A stretch of DNA of 64,000 nt from contig NZ_QTYB01000009.1 in assembly GCF_003461955.1 (NCBI RefSeq), positions 60,789 to 124,788 on the forward strand, given 5' to 3'. The translations under genes were made by a program, and so were the position numbers. The notes beneath the pieces are model-generated. The model was not told where the DNA came from. It saw only the letters and a list, made by a program, of their open reading frames with translations, and made no database searches. This stretch comes from Ruminococcus sp. AM36-2AA. Lineage in GTDB: Bacteria; Bacillota; Clostridia; Lachnospirales; Lachnospiraceae. This document shows positions 8,855 through 17,873 of the stretch, in pieces (position 1 is the first letter of the stretch; each line of letters opens with the position of its first letter).

Positions 8855-10299
8855 TCCGTCGGTGCTCCTTCCATTGGAACGAGGTCATCTTCCGGAGAAA
8901 GCCCTTCCGTTGTGCTCATATCTCCATCCAGACCGCTGTCTTCGACCATATCAGGTTCTGATCCATCGCTTTCCATATCGCTGTAATCTTCATCAGAAAC
9001 ATCCTGGGAATCTTCATCAGAAGTATCCCACATAGCCGCAGTTGTCTGATCAGCGGTTCCCTCTACAACAGACATTCCCTCTTTAAGTTCCTCTGTCGGG
9101 AATGCGATCCTGTCTTTCTCTGTAAGCCCGTCCGCAATCTCGTATTCCGCTAGATTTTCATCATACTGTCCAAGTACAACATCTCTCTTTTCCAGTTTGT
9201 TCCCACTGCCTGCAACCCATACATAAGGGCTATCTGTATCCGCATCCACAATAAAGTAATCATTCAGCCAGATACCTGCTTTATTATCATCCTGTCCCTC
9301 ATCCGGTTCAATATAAACATGCTGTCCAAGCATCAGACCATCCGAAGAATCCAGATTCACATAAAACGGATATGTACTGGAGGAAGTCTGATCATCACCA
9401 GTACTGGACATTCCAAACATTGCAGCATCTGAGCTGCTGTTAGTAGCCGAATTATCCATATCAACGGACCCCATTGTCCCTTTCCAGGTTTTTGATGCGT
9501 CTACCCTGGAGCGGATGATCACTGGCGTTCCCTCTATGATCGAATCCCGGTTTACTTCATTTACCGTTCCCTTTACACGGTAAGCCCCTGTACTCAGGAT
9601 CGTAATAAATGCATTGCTGGAACTATCTCCAGAGCCTGAGTCCGATGAATCCGCAGTTCCTTCCGTCAAAGTATCATCTACCCCATCAGAACTGTCGCCC
9701 CCCATCTTGGAAGTATCGATCTTCTGGACTACACCATCAATTTCACTTCGCACCTCAGTATTCTGCGTTGCCTGGGAAAGCTTTTCGATTTCTGCCTGTT
9801 TACTCTTCTGATCATACTCATTCTTCTTGAGATTCATTTTCTGAGTTTCGATCTCTATTGTATAAGAAAGCTGGTTATCAGCTGTAGCTTTCTTTTTCTC
9901 AGCTTCCAGAGTCGTAATCTGATCCGAAATGCTTAAAGCTTCGTTTTTCAGCCGGTCCAGTGCCAGCTGTGCTTCCTGCAGACTCTGCTGGATACTTCCC
10001 AGATCATACTGAAAAAGGAGCTGACCCTTTTTCACTTCTTCACCGGTCTTTACCTGTACTTCTTTTACTTTTCGCCCGCTCTCGATCTTTACCTGCACAG
10101 TTTCCTGCGGTTCCACCACGCCTGCATAACGATTCTCCACACCGGAATCCATTTCTGAAAGCTTGCTTATCTTCGTTACATATACGGTATCACTGCCGCT
10201 TACAGTCCCCATATGATGACTGTAGTAATACCAGCCACCTGCTCCAATACCGGCTGCCAGTATAATAATTCCCAGGGCAATTAAAATACGTTTTTTCAT
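8851..10299 (-). CDS. HlyD/MacA-like membrane-fusion adaptor
   Basis: A 482-residue protein, first gene of the exporter operon. N-terminal helix at about 5-25 (ILIALGIIILAAGIGAGGWYY). The lipoyl half is at about 70-110 (GEEVKKGQLLFQYDLGSIQQ), with a coiled coil to about 180. A return lipoyl half carries EIDGVVQKIDTSKMGGDSSD, followed by a beta barrel and an acidic C-terminal tail of Asp/Glu/Ser. Start ATG has GAGGAAATAT upstream. Having two non-identical adaptors in one operon is unusual. They may form a mixed hexamer or bridge the thick Gram-positive wall. That is inference. Confidence 0.88.
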   Translation of the reverse strand: MKKRILIALGIIILAAGIGAGGWYYYSHHMGTVSGSDTVYVTKISKLSEMDSGVENRYAGVVEPQETVQVKIESGRKVKEVQVKTGEEVKKGQLLFQYDLGSIQQSLQEAQLALDRLKNEALSISDQITTLEAEKKKATADNQLSYTIEIETQKMNLKKNEYDQKSKQAEIEKLSQATQNTEVRSEIDGVVQKIDTSKMGGDSSDGVDDTLTEGTADSSDSGSGDSSSNAFITILSTGAYRVKGTVNEVNRDSIIEGTPVIIRSRVDASKTWKGTMGSVDMDNSATNSSSDAAMFGMSSTGDDQTSSSTYPFYVNLDSSDGLMLGQHVYIEPDEGQDDNKAGIWLNDYFIVDADTDSPYVWVAGSGNKLEKRDVVLGQYDENLAEYEIADGLTEKDRIAFPTEELKEGMSVVEGTADQTTAAMWDTSDEDSQDVSDEDYSDMESDGSEPDMVEDSGLDGDMSTTEGLSPEDDLVPMEGAPTE

Positions 10300-10455
10300 A
10301 TATTTCCTCTTTTCTCAGCATTATGCCGAAACTACAAGTTGCTTCAAACATCATAGCAGATTAAAGAGAAAAAGAAAAGTCTTTGAGGAAAACGATGCAA
10401 ATTTCACAAATTTTTCACCATTTTTTTATAAAAATAGTATAGTTTTATGCGATTT

Positions 10456-10484
10456 TTGACTTTTGAGGCGATATCTGATAAAAT
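10456..10484 (+). promoter_or_regulatory. Sigma-A promoter of lipoprotein gene
   Basis: TTGACT, 17-bp spacer, TAAAAT, ending 33 bases before the start codon at 10518. The gap back to 10299 also serves the divergent exporter operon. Confidence 0.7.
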
Positions 10485-10517
10485 AAGATGTAAATTTTTT
10501 TGAAAGGAAAGAACGAT

Positions 10518-11768
10518 ATGAAGACAGTGAAATATCTGCTGGCTTTCTTCTTTGTTTTTCTGGCAGTCTCCATAACCGGCTGTTCCCACCTGGCAAAAAC
10601 ATCTGCGGAGAAAGCGATCAAAAAGGATCTGGATCTTCTTAAAAATCTGGATTCCGAAACGACCATGAAATACATATCGTATCAGGAACTGTTTCCAGAT
10701 TCTGATGATAATACGGAACTTTCTGATGATATAAAAGAAGTCTTTTCCCTCTTCTTCCAGAATTTTGATTACAAAATACTGGATATATCCATTGACCAGG
10801 ATCAGGAAACTGCTTCTGCACACCTGCGGCTTACCACTCTGGATTCCCAGGCGCTTGCGAAAGATTTCATTACCCAGAGCCTTAAAGATGAAATCTTAAA
10901 AGCCGCTTCCAGTGAAAAAAGCACAGATAATGATGGGAATTCTCTGGAGCAGCGTTATCTGCATCTCCACAAACTCCTAAAAAAAGGTTCCTATAAAACC
11001 ATAGACCGAAATGCTTCCATTCAGCTGATCAATCATGGTTCCTCTTCCGAACCGGACTGGGATATCACACACAGTTCTTCTCTGGAAAATGACCTGGTTG
11101 GAGGTCTGATCACCTATTTATCCGATCCGGATCTTGTCCCAGCTGATGAAACCCTGGCAATTTATCTGAAAACCCTGCAGGAAATGGATGTTCAGCAGAT
11201 GTCCAATTACCTTGGTCTGGACTCCATCCTGAACACTTCAGACCCAGCAAAAAATGCCATTGCATCCGCACTTATGGAACAGTTTCACTCCTGTTTTAAC
11301 TATAAAATAACAGACAGTTCCATCTCGGGCTATCTTGCTCAGGTCAGTGCACAGCTGACTACTTTTGACAGTGATTCGATTCTCTCTCAATATGAAAAAG
11401 AACTAAATACCTATCTTGGTTCCGCTGATGCAGTGATTGACGGCTCTCAGAAAAGATATGACAAATCTCACGAACTTCTTCTTGACAGTATCAAGAACAA
11501 CGAATCAACCATAACTGCCAACGCTGTTTTTCACCTGATAAATGACGGCGCTTCCTGGAAACTCGAAGATGCCGGAACCGAACTTGGCAATGCTATTTTT
11601 GGAACACTTACCGCATCTCCTGTCCCTGAAGATATGACAGAGGATATTTCTGACGATCAGGGCACCGGAAACGAAGAGGTCTCTGATGAAGACAATAATT
11701 CCGGTGACAATGAAACGGAAACAGAAGAAGTCGATGATAATGTCGATGATTCCGACAGTGACGAATAA
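10518..11768 (+). CDS. Lipoprotein of unknown function, acidic tail
   Basis: A 416-residue predicted lipoprotein. The signal peptide MKTVKYLLAFFFVFLAVSIT leads to lipobox ITGC with the acylated Cys at 22. Two similar halves of about 150 residues follow (each with an A-x-x-L-T-T-x-D-S pattern: HLRLTTLDSQALAKDF and SAQLTTFDSDSILSQYEKEL). They suggest an internal duplication of an NTF2-like or DUF5105-like domain. The last 50 residues are almost all Asp, Glu, Ser and Asn. Start was chosen by GAAAGGAAAGAACGAT before ATG 10518. It is divergent from the exporter operon, so may be functionally linked, but nothing proves it. Confidence 0.8.
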   Translation: MKTVKYLLAFFFVFLAVSITGCSHLAKTSAEKAIKKDLDLLKNLDSETTMKYISYQELFPDSDDNTELSDDIKEVFSLFFQNFDYKILDISIDQDQETASAHLRLTTLDSQALAKDFITQSLKDEILKAASSEKSTDNDGNSLEQRYLHLHKLLKKGSYKTIDRNASIQLINHGSSSEPDWDITHSSSLENDLVGGLITYLSDPDLVPADETLAIYLKTLQEMDVQQMSNYLGLDSILNTSDPAKNAIASALMEQFHSCFNYKITDSSISGYLAQVSAQLTTFDSDSILSQYEKELNTYLGSADAVIDGSQKRYDKSHELLLDSIKNNESTITANAVFHLINDGASWKLEDAGTELGNAIFGTLTASPVPEDMTEDISDDQGTGNEEVSDEDNNSGDNETETEEVDDNVDDSDSDE

Positions 11769-11819
11769 AATTAATCCGGCAGATGTTCGCAACTATACAG
11801 GGGACTTCGCTGATCCAGT

Positions 11820-11884
11820 AAAAAACTCCCATTTGAATTTCCTGGTCATACAGACTGAAACGGAAAACAAATGAGAGTTTTTTT
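11820..11884. terminator. Bidirectional terminator between convergent genes
   Basis: AAAAAACTCCCATTTG pairs with CAAATGAGAGTTTTTTT across a 34-base loop. It gives T-runs on both strands and serves the lipoprotein gene (+) and the TauE-like gene (-), whose stop codon lies inside it. Confidence 0.75.
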
Positions 11885-12638
11885 ATACTCCGGATATGAT
11901 TTTTATAAAAAGCAGTGCAAGTACTATAAGAATAATAGGCCGGATGATCCGGCTTCCGTTTTTCATAACCATGCCTGCCCCTGTATAATGTCCTGCAATA
12001 GAAAATACAGATGCTGCAATTCCAAGCATGATCACGATCTTTCCGCTGAGCAGAAATACCACAAGAGCCGCTACATTGGAAGAAAGGTTGGTAACCTTCA
12101 TGGTACCGGACGCTTTTGCCACACTCATTTTTCCAAGTCCTGTATACAGAAGCAGGAGAAAGGTTCCTGTCCCGGGGCCATAAAAACCATCATAGCAGCC
12201 CACAGCAAGAGAACACAGGGCACAGATCAGAATCTGTTTCTTTCTGGCGATCTCTCCGCCTTTTTCATCCATATTCTTCTTACGCAATACATAAAAAGCA
12301 ACTACCGGAAGTACCGGGATCAGCATATAACGCAAGATTTTATCACTGGCAACAAGTGCTACATGTGCTCCCATTGTTGATCCCAGAAGCGCCATCGGGA
12401 TACACGGGAGTACCAGAATCCAGTCTACAAATTTATTCTTACACAGACGTACCGTAGAGATCAGAGTTCCCGTTGCTGATGACAGTTTGTTAGTAGCAAC
12501 GGCATTATGTATGGGAACTCCGGCCAAAAGATAAGCAGGCAGGGAGATCAAGCCTCCCCCGCCTGCTACAGCATCTACAAATCCGGCAAGAAATACAAGT
12601 GGACAAACGATCAGAAATGTATAGATTGTCGGCTGCAT
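11883..12638 (-). CDS. TauE/SafE family membrane transporter
   Basis: A 251-residue integral membrane protein of the sulfite-exporter TauE/SafE (UPF0721) family. The N-terminal signature GFVDAVAGGGGLISLPAYLL and ATNKLSSATGT loop are characteristic, and the second repeat has the matching GCYDGFYGPGTGTFLLLLY. About eight hydrophobic helices are visible. Family members move sulfite, sulfonates or other small anions, and the substrate here is unknown. It sits 5 bases downstream of aspS and is likely cotranscribed with it. Confidence 0.92.
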   Translation of the reverse strand: MQPTIYTFLIVCPLVFLAGFVDAVAGGGGLISLPAYLLAGVPIHNAVATNKLSSATGTLISTVRLCKNKFVDWILVLPCIPMALLGSTMGAHVALVASDKILRYMLIPVLPVVAFYVLRKKNMDEKGGEIARKKQILICALCSLAVGCYDGFYGPGTGTFLLLLYTGLGKMSVAKASGTMKVTNLSSNVAALVVFLLSGKIVIMLGIAASVFSIAGHYTGAGMVMKNGSRIIRPIILIVLALLFIKIISGV

Positions 12639-12643
12639 GATTT

Positions 12644-14446
12644 TTATTCTTCCTCTTCTTCCTTCGCAGGCTCAAGATCAAGTCCCAGCTCGTGAAGCTG
12701 TGCCTCACTTACCTGACTTGGTGACTGAGTCATCAGACAGGAAGCATCCTTAACCTTCGGGAATGCGATAACATCACGGATGGTATCTGCTTTTGCCATA
12801 AGCATAACAAGTCTGTCAAGACCGTATGCCAGTCCTGCGTGAGGCGGAACTCCGTATTTGAAGGCATCCAGAAGGAAGCCGAACTGCTCATGTGCAGCTT
12901 CTTTTGTGAAGCCAAGTGCCTCAAACATTCTCTCCTGAATATCATCCTGATGGATACGTACACTACCGCCACCGATCTCATTTCCGTTAAGAACGATGTC
13001 GTATGCTTTTGCACGGACCTTTCCCGGATCTGTGTCAAGAAGCGGCAGATCCTCTTCCATAAGCATAGTGAACGGATGGTGCATCGCTGTGAAACGGTTC
13101 TCCTCCTCGCTCCACTCAAGAAGCGGGAACTCTGTTACCCATACAAAACGGTACTCGTTCTTGTCAAGAAGATCCATCTGTTTTGCAAGCTCAAGACGAA
13201 GGGCACCAAGTACATCGTATACCAGTTTTGTCTTGTCTGCTGCGAAAAGGAGCAGGTCTCCCGGCTTACCGTCCATGGCTTTTACAAGGGCATCCATTTC
13301 CTCATCCTTCATAAATTTGGCAAAGGACGATTTTCTGGTTCCGTCCTCTGCGATGGCAATGTATGCAAGGCCTTTTGCACCGTAGCCTTTTACGAACTCA
13401 ACAAGTTTGTCGATCTTCTTTCTCGGCATTGCGCCCTGGCCTTCTGCGTTGATACCACGAACGCTTCCGCCATTCTCAAGAGCACCTGTGAATACACCGA
13501 AACCGCAGTCTTTTACGATATCGCTGACATCATGAAGCTCCATGCCGAAACGCATATCCGGCTTATCAGAACCGAAACGGTCCATAGCTTCCTGCCAGGT
13601 AATTCTCTGGATCGGAAGTTTTACATCGATGTCCAGAACTTCTTTGAACAGGAATGCAAGATATCTCTCATTAACATCGATAACATCGTCTACGTCTACG
13701 AAAGAAAGCTCCATATCGATCTGTGTGAACTCCGGCTGACGGTCAGCACGAAGGTCCTCATCACGGAAACATCTTGCGATCTGGATATAACGGTCAAATC
13801 CGGAGCACATCAGAAGCTGTTTGTACAGCTGCGGAGACTGTGGAAGTCCGTAGAAGCTTCCCGGATGAACACGGGATGGTACCAGGTAGTCTCTGGCTCC
13901 CTCAGGAGTACTCTTTCCAAGCATCGGTGTCTCGATCTCAAGAAATCCCTCGTTTGTGAAGAACTGTCTTGTAAGCTGAGCAACCTTGCTCTTCATCATG
14001 ATGTTTCTCTGAAGATCCGGTCTTCTTAAGTCAAGATAACGGTATTTCAGACGGATCTCATCTTTTGTCTTGCTATTCTCCTCGATCGGGAATGGCGGTA
14101 CATCTGCCTCAGCAAGAACACGGAGGGATTTTACGCGAAGCTCGATCTCGCCTGTTGCAAGATTCTCGTTTACAGCTCCTCCACGTTTTTCTACAGTACC
14201 GGTTACGGCAATGACAAACTCGCTACGGAGCTTGCCAGCTTTTGTAAAGCCTTCCTCGTCAATGCTGCCATTCTCAAAAATCAGCTGCATGATTCCGGAA
14301 CGATCACGAAGGTCTACAAATACAAGACCTCCTTTATTTCTGGCTTTTGCCACCCATCCCATTAATGTTACTTCTTTTCCGACCATCTCTGTGGTCACTT
14401 CTGCACATCGGCAGGTTCTGTGCAGTCCCTGCATGCTTTCAGCCAT
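12644..14446 (-). CDS. aspS: Aspartyl-tRNA synthetase
   Basis: Charges tRNA-Asp (or tRNA-Asp/Asn) with aspartate in the cytoplasm. The 600 residues fit the bacterial type. An N-terminal OB anticodon-binding domain (1-110) contains GWVAKARNKGGLVFVDLRDR. The class II core follows with motif 2 RCFRDEDLRADRQPEFTQID. The bacterial GAD insertion lies at about 290-420. Motif 3 GLAYGLDRLVMLM is near 545. The C terminus is a short Glu run. Start has GAGGATAAAG upstream. It follows hisS by 75 bases and precedes the TauE-like gene. Confidence 0.98.
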   Translation of the reverse strand: MAESMQGLHRTCRCAEVTTEMVGKEVTLMGWVAKARNKGGLVFVDLRDRSGIMQLIFENGSIDEEGFTKAGKLRSEFVIAVTGTVEKRGGAVNENLATGEIELRVKSLRVLAEADVPPFPIEENSKTKDEIRLKYRYLDLRRPDLQRNIMMKSKVAQLTRQFFTNEGFLEIETPMLGKSTPEGARDYLVPSRVHPGSFYGLPQSPQLYKQLLMCSGFDRYIQIARCFRDEDLRADRQPEFTQIDMELSFVDVDDVIDVNERYLAFLFKEVLDIDVKLPIQRITWQEAMDRFGSDKPDMRFGMELHDVSDIVKDCGFGVFTGALENGGSVRGINAEGQGAMPRKKIDKLVEFVKGYGAKGLAYIAIAEDGTRKSSFAKFMKDEEMDALVKAMDGKPGDLLLFAADKTKLVYDVLGALRLELAKQMDLLDKNEYRFVWVTEFPLLEWSEEENRFTAMHHPFTMLMEEDLPLLDTDPGKVRAKAYDIVLNGNEIGGGSVRIHQDDIQERMFEALGFTKEAAHEQFGFLLDAFKYGVPPHAGLAYGLDRLVMLMAKADTIRDVIAFPKVKDASCLMTQSPSQVSEAQLHELGLDLEPAKEEEEE

Positions 14447-14521
14447 CTCTTTATCCTCCTCAGACTACTCTGATCGCAGTCTTTTTATTTTACTCTGATA
14501 TCTTTGTTCATCAACAGATAT

Positions 14522-15775
14522 TTAGTCTCTGTTGAAAAATTCTACAAACTCTGTATAACCATCTGCTGCCAGCTGGTCTTTCTGGAACTTTTTGTTCTTC
14601 TTCATAATAGAGATATTGATCTGTGTACCGGCACTTCTCTCCTCTGTTGCCTGTTTCAGGATGTTCAGAAGTTTGTCTGCAGGCATATTCTTCTCGATCA
14701 GGTATGCTTTCTTGCCATTCTTGGTCGGGATCTCATAACCTCTCTCAAGAAGCAGCATAACGATTCTCTCAAATCCGATGGAGAAACCGCAGGCACAGGT
14801 ATTATTTCCTGTGAACTTGCCGATCATCTCATCGTAACGTCCGCCACCGCCGACGCTTCCACCGAACTCGTCCATGGAGATCTCGAAGATCGGGCCTGTG
14901 TAATAGGACATTCCACGTACCAGTGTCGGGTCAAAGGACATCTTGAAATCTGCAGTTTTTACAGATTCTACCGTATTGATAATGGTCTCAAGGTCCTCGG
15001 CGATACCTGCCTCCAGAACATCGGAAAGTTTCTCTTTAATATAACGGACACCCTCAACATCGTTGGTGATCTCACGGAAAAGTCCCAGATAAGTGTCAAT
15101 GCTCTCTTTTGCAAATCCCTCTTTCTCAAGCTCCTCAGCAACACCCTCAATGCCGATCTTATCCATCTTGTCAAGGATGATAAATACAGTGTCAAAGCTC
15201 TCTGCCGGGAATCCGCTGTACTGAGCCATTGCCTTCAGGATTCTTCTGTCATTGATACGGATGGTAAAGTTGTGGAAATCCAGTTTTCCGAGAAGTGTTG
15301 TTGTTGCAAGTACAAGCTCAATTTCAGCCAGGTAAGTCGGCTCACCCAGGATATCGATATCGCACTGCATAAACTGACGGAAACGACCTCTCTGCGGACG
15401 GTCAGCTCTCCATACATTTCCCATCTGAAGTGCCTTAAACGGAGCCGGAAGCTCATTGGCATTGTTGGAATAATATCTGGAAAGCGGTACAGTCAGGTCA
15501 TAGCGGAGACCGGAATCTGTCAGATCGTTCTCTGTTTTTGCAGTATCCAGTTTCAGTTTTTCACCTCTCTTCATGATCTTGAAGATCAGTTTTTCATTTT
15601 CACCGCCCTGCTTGCTGCAGAGATTCTCAATATGTTCTACACAGGGAGTCTCGATCGCGGAAAAACCAAAGGTTCCGTACGTCTCTCTGATCATATTCAT
15701 CACATAGTTACGGATTGCCATTTCCTTCGGTAAAATGTCCTTCATTCCTGTAACCGGTTTCTTTTTTAATGCCAT
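14522..15775 (-). CDS. hisS: Histidyl-tRNA synthetase
   Basis: Class II synthetase of 417 residues that charges tRNA-His. Motif 1 region (PVTGMKDILPKEMAIRNYV), motif 2 (MGNVWRADRPQRGRFRQFMQ), the histidine-A box (LVRGMSYYTGPIFEI) and motif 3 (CGFSIGFERIVMLL) are all present, followed by a C-terminal anticodon-binding domain. The ATG at 15775 has AAAGGAGGAAACT directly before it, although this lies inside the end of the upstream HD gene. The 68-base overlap implies translational coupling. Confidence 0.98.
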   Translation of the reverse strand: MALKKKPVTGMKDILPKEMAIRNYVMNMIRETYGTFGFSAIETPCVEHIENLCSKQGGENEKLIFKIMKRGEKLKLDTAKTENDLTDSGLRYDLTVPLSRYYSNNANELPAPFKALQMGNVWRADRPQRGRFRQFMQCDIDILGEPTYLAEIELVLATTTLLGKLDFHNFTIRINDRRILKAMAQYSGFPAESFDTVFIILDKMDKIGIEGVAEELEKEGFAKESIDTYLGLFREITNDVEGVRYIKEKLSDVLEAGIAEDLETIINTVESVKTADFKMSFDPTLVRGMSYYTGPIFEISMDEFGGSVGGGGRYDEMIGKFTGNNTCACGFSIGFERIVMLLLERGYEIPTKNGKKAYLIEKNMPADKLLNILKQATEERSAGTQINISIMKKNKKFQKDQLAADGYTEFVEFFNRD

Positions 15776-16343
15776 AGTTTCCTCCTTTATGAATCACCCT
15801 CTGAAATGCAAGAAACACCTGCATGTCAAAGTTTTTAATCTCATCGATCATCAGTCTTAAAACTTCATCTTTTTCCAGAGCTTTCCGATATGGTCTGTCC
15901 ATACTCAAAGCCGCATATACATCACATACTCTCAGTATCCTTGCACCCATAGGAATATCCTTTCCGCTTCTGTTGCTGGGATATCCGCTGCCGTCAAAAT
16001 TCTCATGATGGTAAAGAATACTTTCCAGAACATAATCGGAATATCCCTGGTCCTTCAGGATCTCATAACCTAATGTGGAATGCATACGGACATACTTCAG
16101 TTCTTCAATGACCATCGGATTCTGTTCCTGTCCGTTGATATATCCTTCCAGCTTCAGCTTGCCGATATCATGAAGCATTCCGGCAATGGCCAGCTGATAA
16201 CATTCTTCCTTACCAAGGCCAAGCTCCTTTGCCACATCATAAGCAAGATTGCTGACAACAACTCCATGTTTCAGTTCTGCGGAAAGATCCATTTCCAGAA
16301 TCCGGTCCTGCGTAGTCTCATTTATCTTCTGTACGCTTTTCAA
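15708..16343 (-). CDS. HD-domain (HD-GYP-like) phosphohydrolase
   Basis: A 211-residue protein with an HD metal-binding domain: HD in GMLHDIGKLKLEG (about residues 72-84), then LYHHENFDGSGYPSNRSGKD, which is the HD-GYP-like HHExxDGxGYP region, and RILRVCDVYAALSMDRPYRK. HD-GYP proteins hydrolyse cyclic di-GMP. This protein has no sensor domain, so its nucleotide substrate is uncertain. It starts with TTG at 16343, nine bases after AAAGGAGA, and its last 22 codons overlap hisS in another frame. Confidence 0.88.
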   Translation of the reverse strand: MKSVQKINETTQDRILEMDLSAELKHGVVVSNLAYDVAKELGLGKEECYQLAIAGMLHDIGKLKLEGYINGQEQNPMVIEELKYVRMHSTLGYEILKDQGYSDYVLESILYHHENFDGSGYPSNRSGKDIPMGARILRVCDVYAALSMDRPYRKALEKDEVLRLMIDEIKNFDMQVFLAFQRVIHKGGNYGIKKETGYRNEGHFTEGNGNP

Positions 16344-16364
16344 GGATCTGTCTCTCCTTTCCGT

Positions 16365-17873
16365 CTACAGCCATTTTTCAATGCCTGTGCGTTTTCTCTC
16401 GATCATCTCATCAATACGTGCGATATAATTGGTAACATCCTTTACGTTCTCCACACGCTCGATCCGCTGTCCGTGATCAAACACCAGCTTGGAGGAACCA
16501 CCAGCACCCAGTGCGATGATCGGCTGCTTTTCCTCCATAATCAGTATATTGTAAATCCCTGCTTTGTCAACCTCAGAATAACCTACATTCTCGAAATTTC
16601 CCTTCATATTCTTCTGTCTATACAGATAATAAGGGCCCATTCCCATCTCATAGGCAGTTTTCATGGTCAGGTTCATGATCTCCTGATTATTTTCGAAAGT
16701 CATCTCCTGGTATTTGTCGCGGAAGATATTCAGTCTTGCCGCACGCTTCACAGCAAGAGAATGTACAGTCAGGCTATCCGGCCCGAGAGCTTTTACCTCG
16801 TCCAGTGTATGCTGCACTTTCGTGATATCCTCACCTGGAAGGCCCACGATCAGATCCATGTTAATGTTGTCAAACCCGGCTTCTCTTGCCAGATGAAATG
16901 CATTTTTTGTCTGCTCTACCGTGTGACGTCTGCCGATAATATCCAGGGTTTCCTGATTCATGGTCTGTGGATTTACGGAAATTCTGGTAACCGGAAATTC
17001 CCGGATCGCCTGAAGTTTTTCCAGAGTGATACTATCCGGTCTTCCTGCCTCAACTGTAAATTCCTCCAGTTCCTCACAGGGAAAATATTCCGTGATCGCG
17101 CCAAGAAGTCTCCGAAGCTGATCCGGTTCCAGAGTGGTAGGTGTTCCACCGCCAATATAAACCGTATCCAGTTTCCGATTTTTCATCATCTGGGAAACAG
17201 CCTGGATTTCTTTGACCAGTGCATCCAGATAATCTTCTACATATTTACGCCATTTTTCCAGTGGATAGGAACTGAAAGAACAGTACAGACAGATACTTGG
17301 ACAGAAAGGAATTCCCACATAAAGGCTGTAACCGTTCTCATAATCGATATTTTTCAGGATATCCCGCTCACGGTTGGCAATGGTAACTGCAAGGGCTGTT
17401 TTTTCCGGGCTTACCAGATACTGTTCTCTCATATATCTGGCGATCTCTGTATTCTTCATTCCGGATTCCAGCATACCCATCGCCATTTTTACAGGACGGA
17501 TACCCGTAAGATTTCCCCATGGAAGTGTCTTTCCTGTAGCTTTGGAAAGCATCTGATAAAGGGCATATTTGATAGCGTCTTTATTTTTTCTGCGGGTATC
17601 ATGGGCATCATCGCAAGAAATAAGGGCATCCGAAGCTTCTCCACTGGATTGCCCTTCCATCACAGCCCCGTGAGCTGTCTTTTTCTCTATTCCGTTATCG
17701 TAACTGATGGTATAACCTTCTTCATCACGGGAAACCCGGAAGCGGATATCATAATCCGCATCATCCTCCTCATAAAGAGAAGTGATCTCATTTCCGGGAT
17801 AAAACGCTTTGATCAGCTCATACACATCATGTTCAAAATCTCTGTTCTGAAACAAAATGCCAATCTTATACAA
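16365..17873 (-). CDS. hemZ: Coproporphyrinogen dehydrogenase HemZ-like radical SAM enzyme
   Basis: An oxygen-independent coproporphyrinogen oxidase-like radical SAM protein. The [4Fe-4S] motif CPSICLYC (Cx3Cx2C) sits at about residue 180 within YVGIPFCPSICLYCSFSSYP, followed by YIGGGTPTTLE and the GLPGED motif. The start is taken as TTG 17873 (Leu-Tyr-Lys-Ile-Gly...) because AAAAGAGGTATAATCC lies just upstream, the N terminus then matches the family, and the frame otherwise runs deep into the metallo-hydrolase gene. It gives 502 residues and an 8-base overlap with the upstream stop. The cluster MBL-hemZ-HD-hisS is read in one direction and is probably one operon. Confidence 0.92.
   Translation of the reverse strand: MYKIGILFQNRDFEHDVYELIKAFYPGNEITSLYEEDDADYDIRFRVSRDEEGYTISYDNGIEKKTAHGAVMEGQSSGEASDALISCDDAHDTRRKNKDAIKYALYQMLSKATGKTLPWGNLTGIRPVKMAMGMLESGMKNTEIARYMREQYLVSPEKTALAVTIANRERDILKNIDYENGYSLYVGIPFCPSICLYCSFSSYPLEKWRKYVEDYLDALVKEIQAVSQMMKNRKLDTVYIGGGTPTTLEPDQLRRLLGAITEYFPCEELEEFTVEAGRPDSITLEKLQAIREFPVTRISVNPQTMNQETLDIIGRRHTVEQTKNAFHLAREAGFDNINMDLIVGLPGEDITKVQHTLDEVKALGPDSLTVHSLAVKRAARLNIFRDKYQEMTFENNQEIMNLTMKTAYEMGMGPYYLYRQKNMKGNFENVGYSEVDKAGIYNILIMEEKQPIIALGAGGSSKLVFDHGQRIERVENVKDVTNYIARIDEMIERKRTGIEKWL

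Noticed and set aside
12839..14029. 396-aa open frame on the plus strand
   Set aside because: It is antisense to aspS and has no plausible start site or domain.
14447..14521. T-box or other riboswitch before aspS/hisS
   Set aside because: The gap is only 75 bases with no T-box sequence or antiterminator, and hisS has no leader as it overlaps the HD gene.
14504..15733. 409-aa open frame on the plus strand
   Set aside because: It is antisense to hisS, a certain gene.
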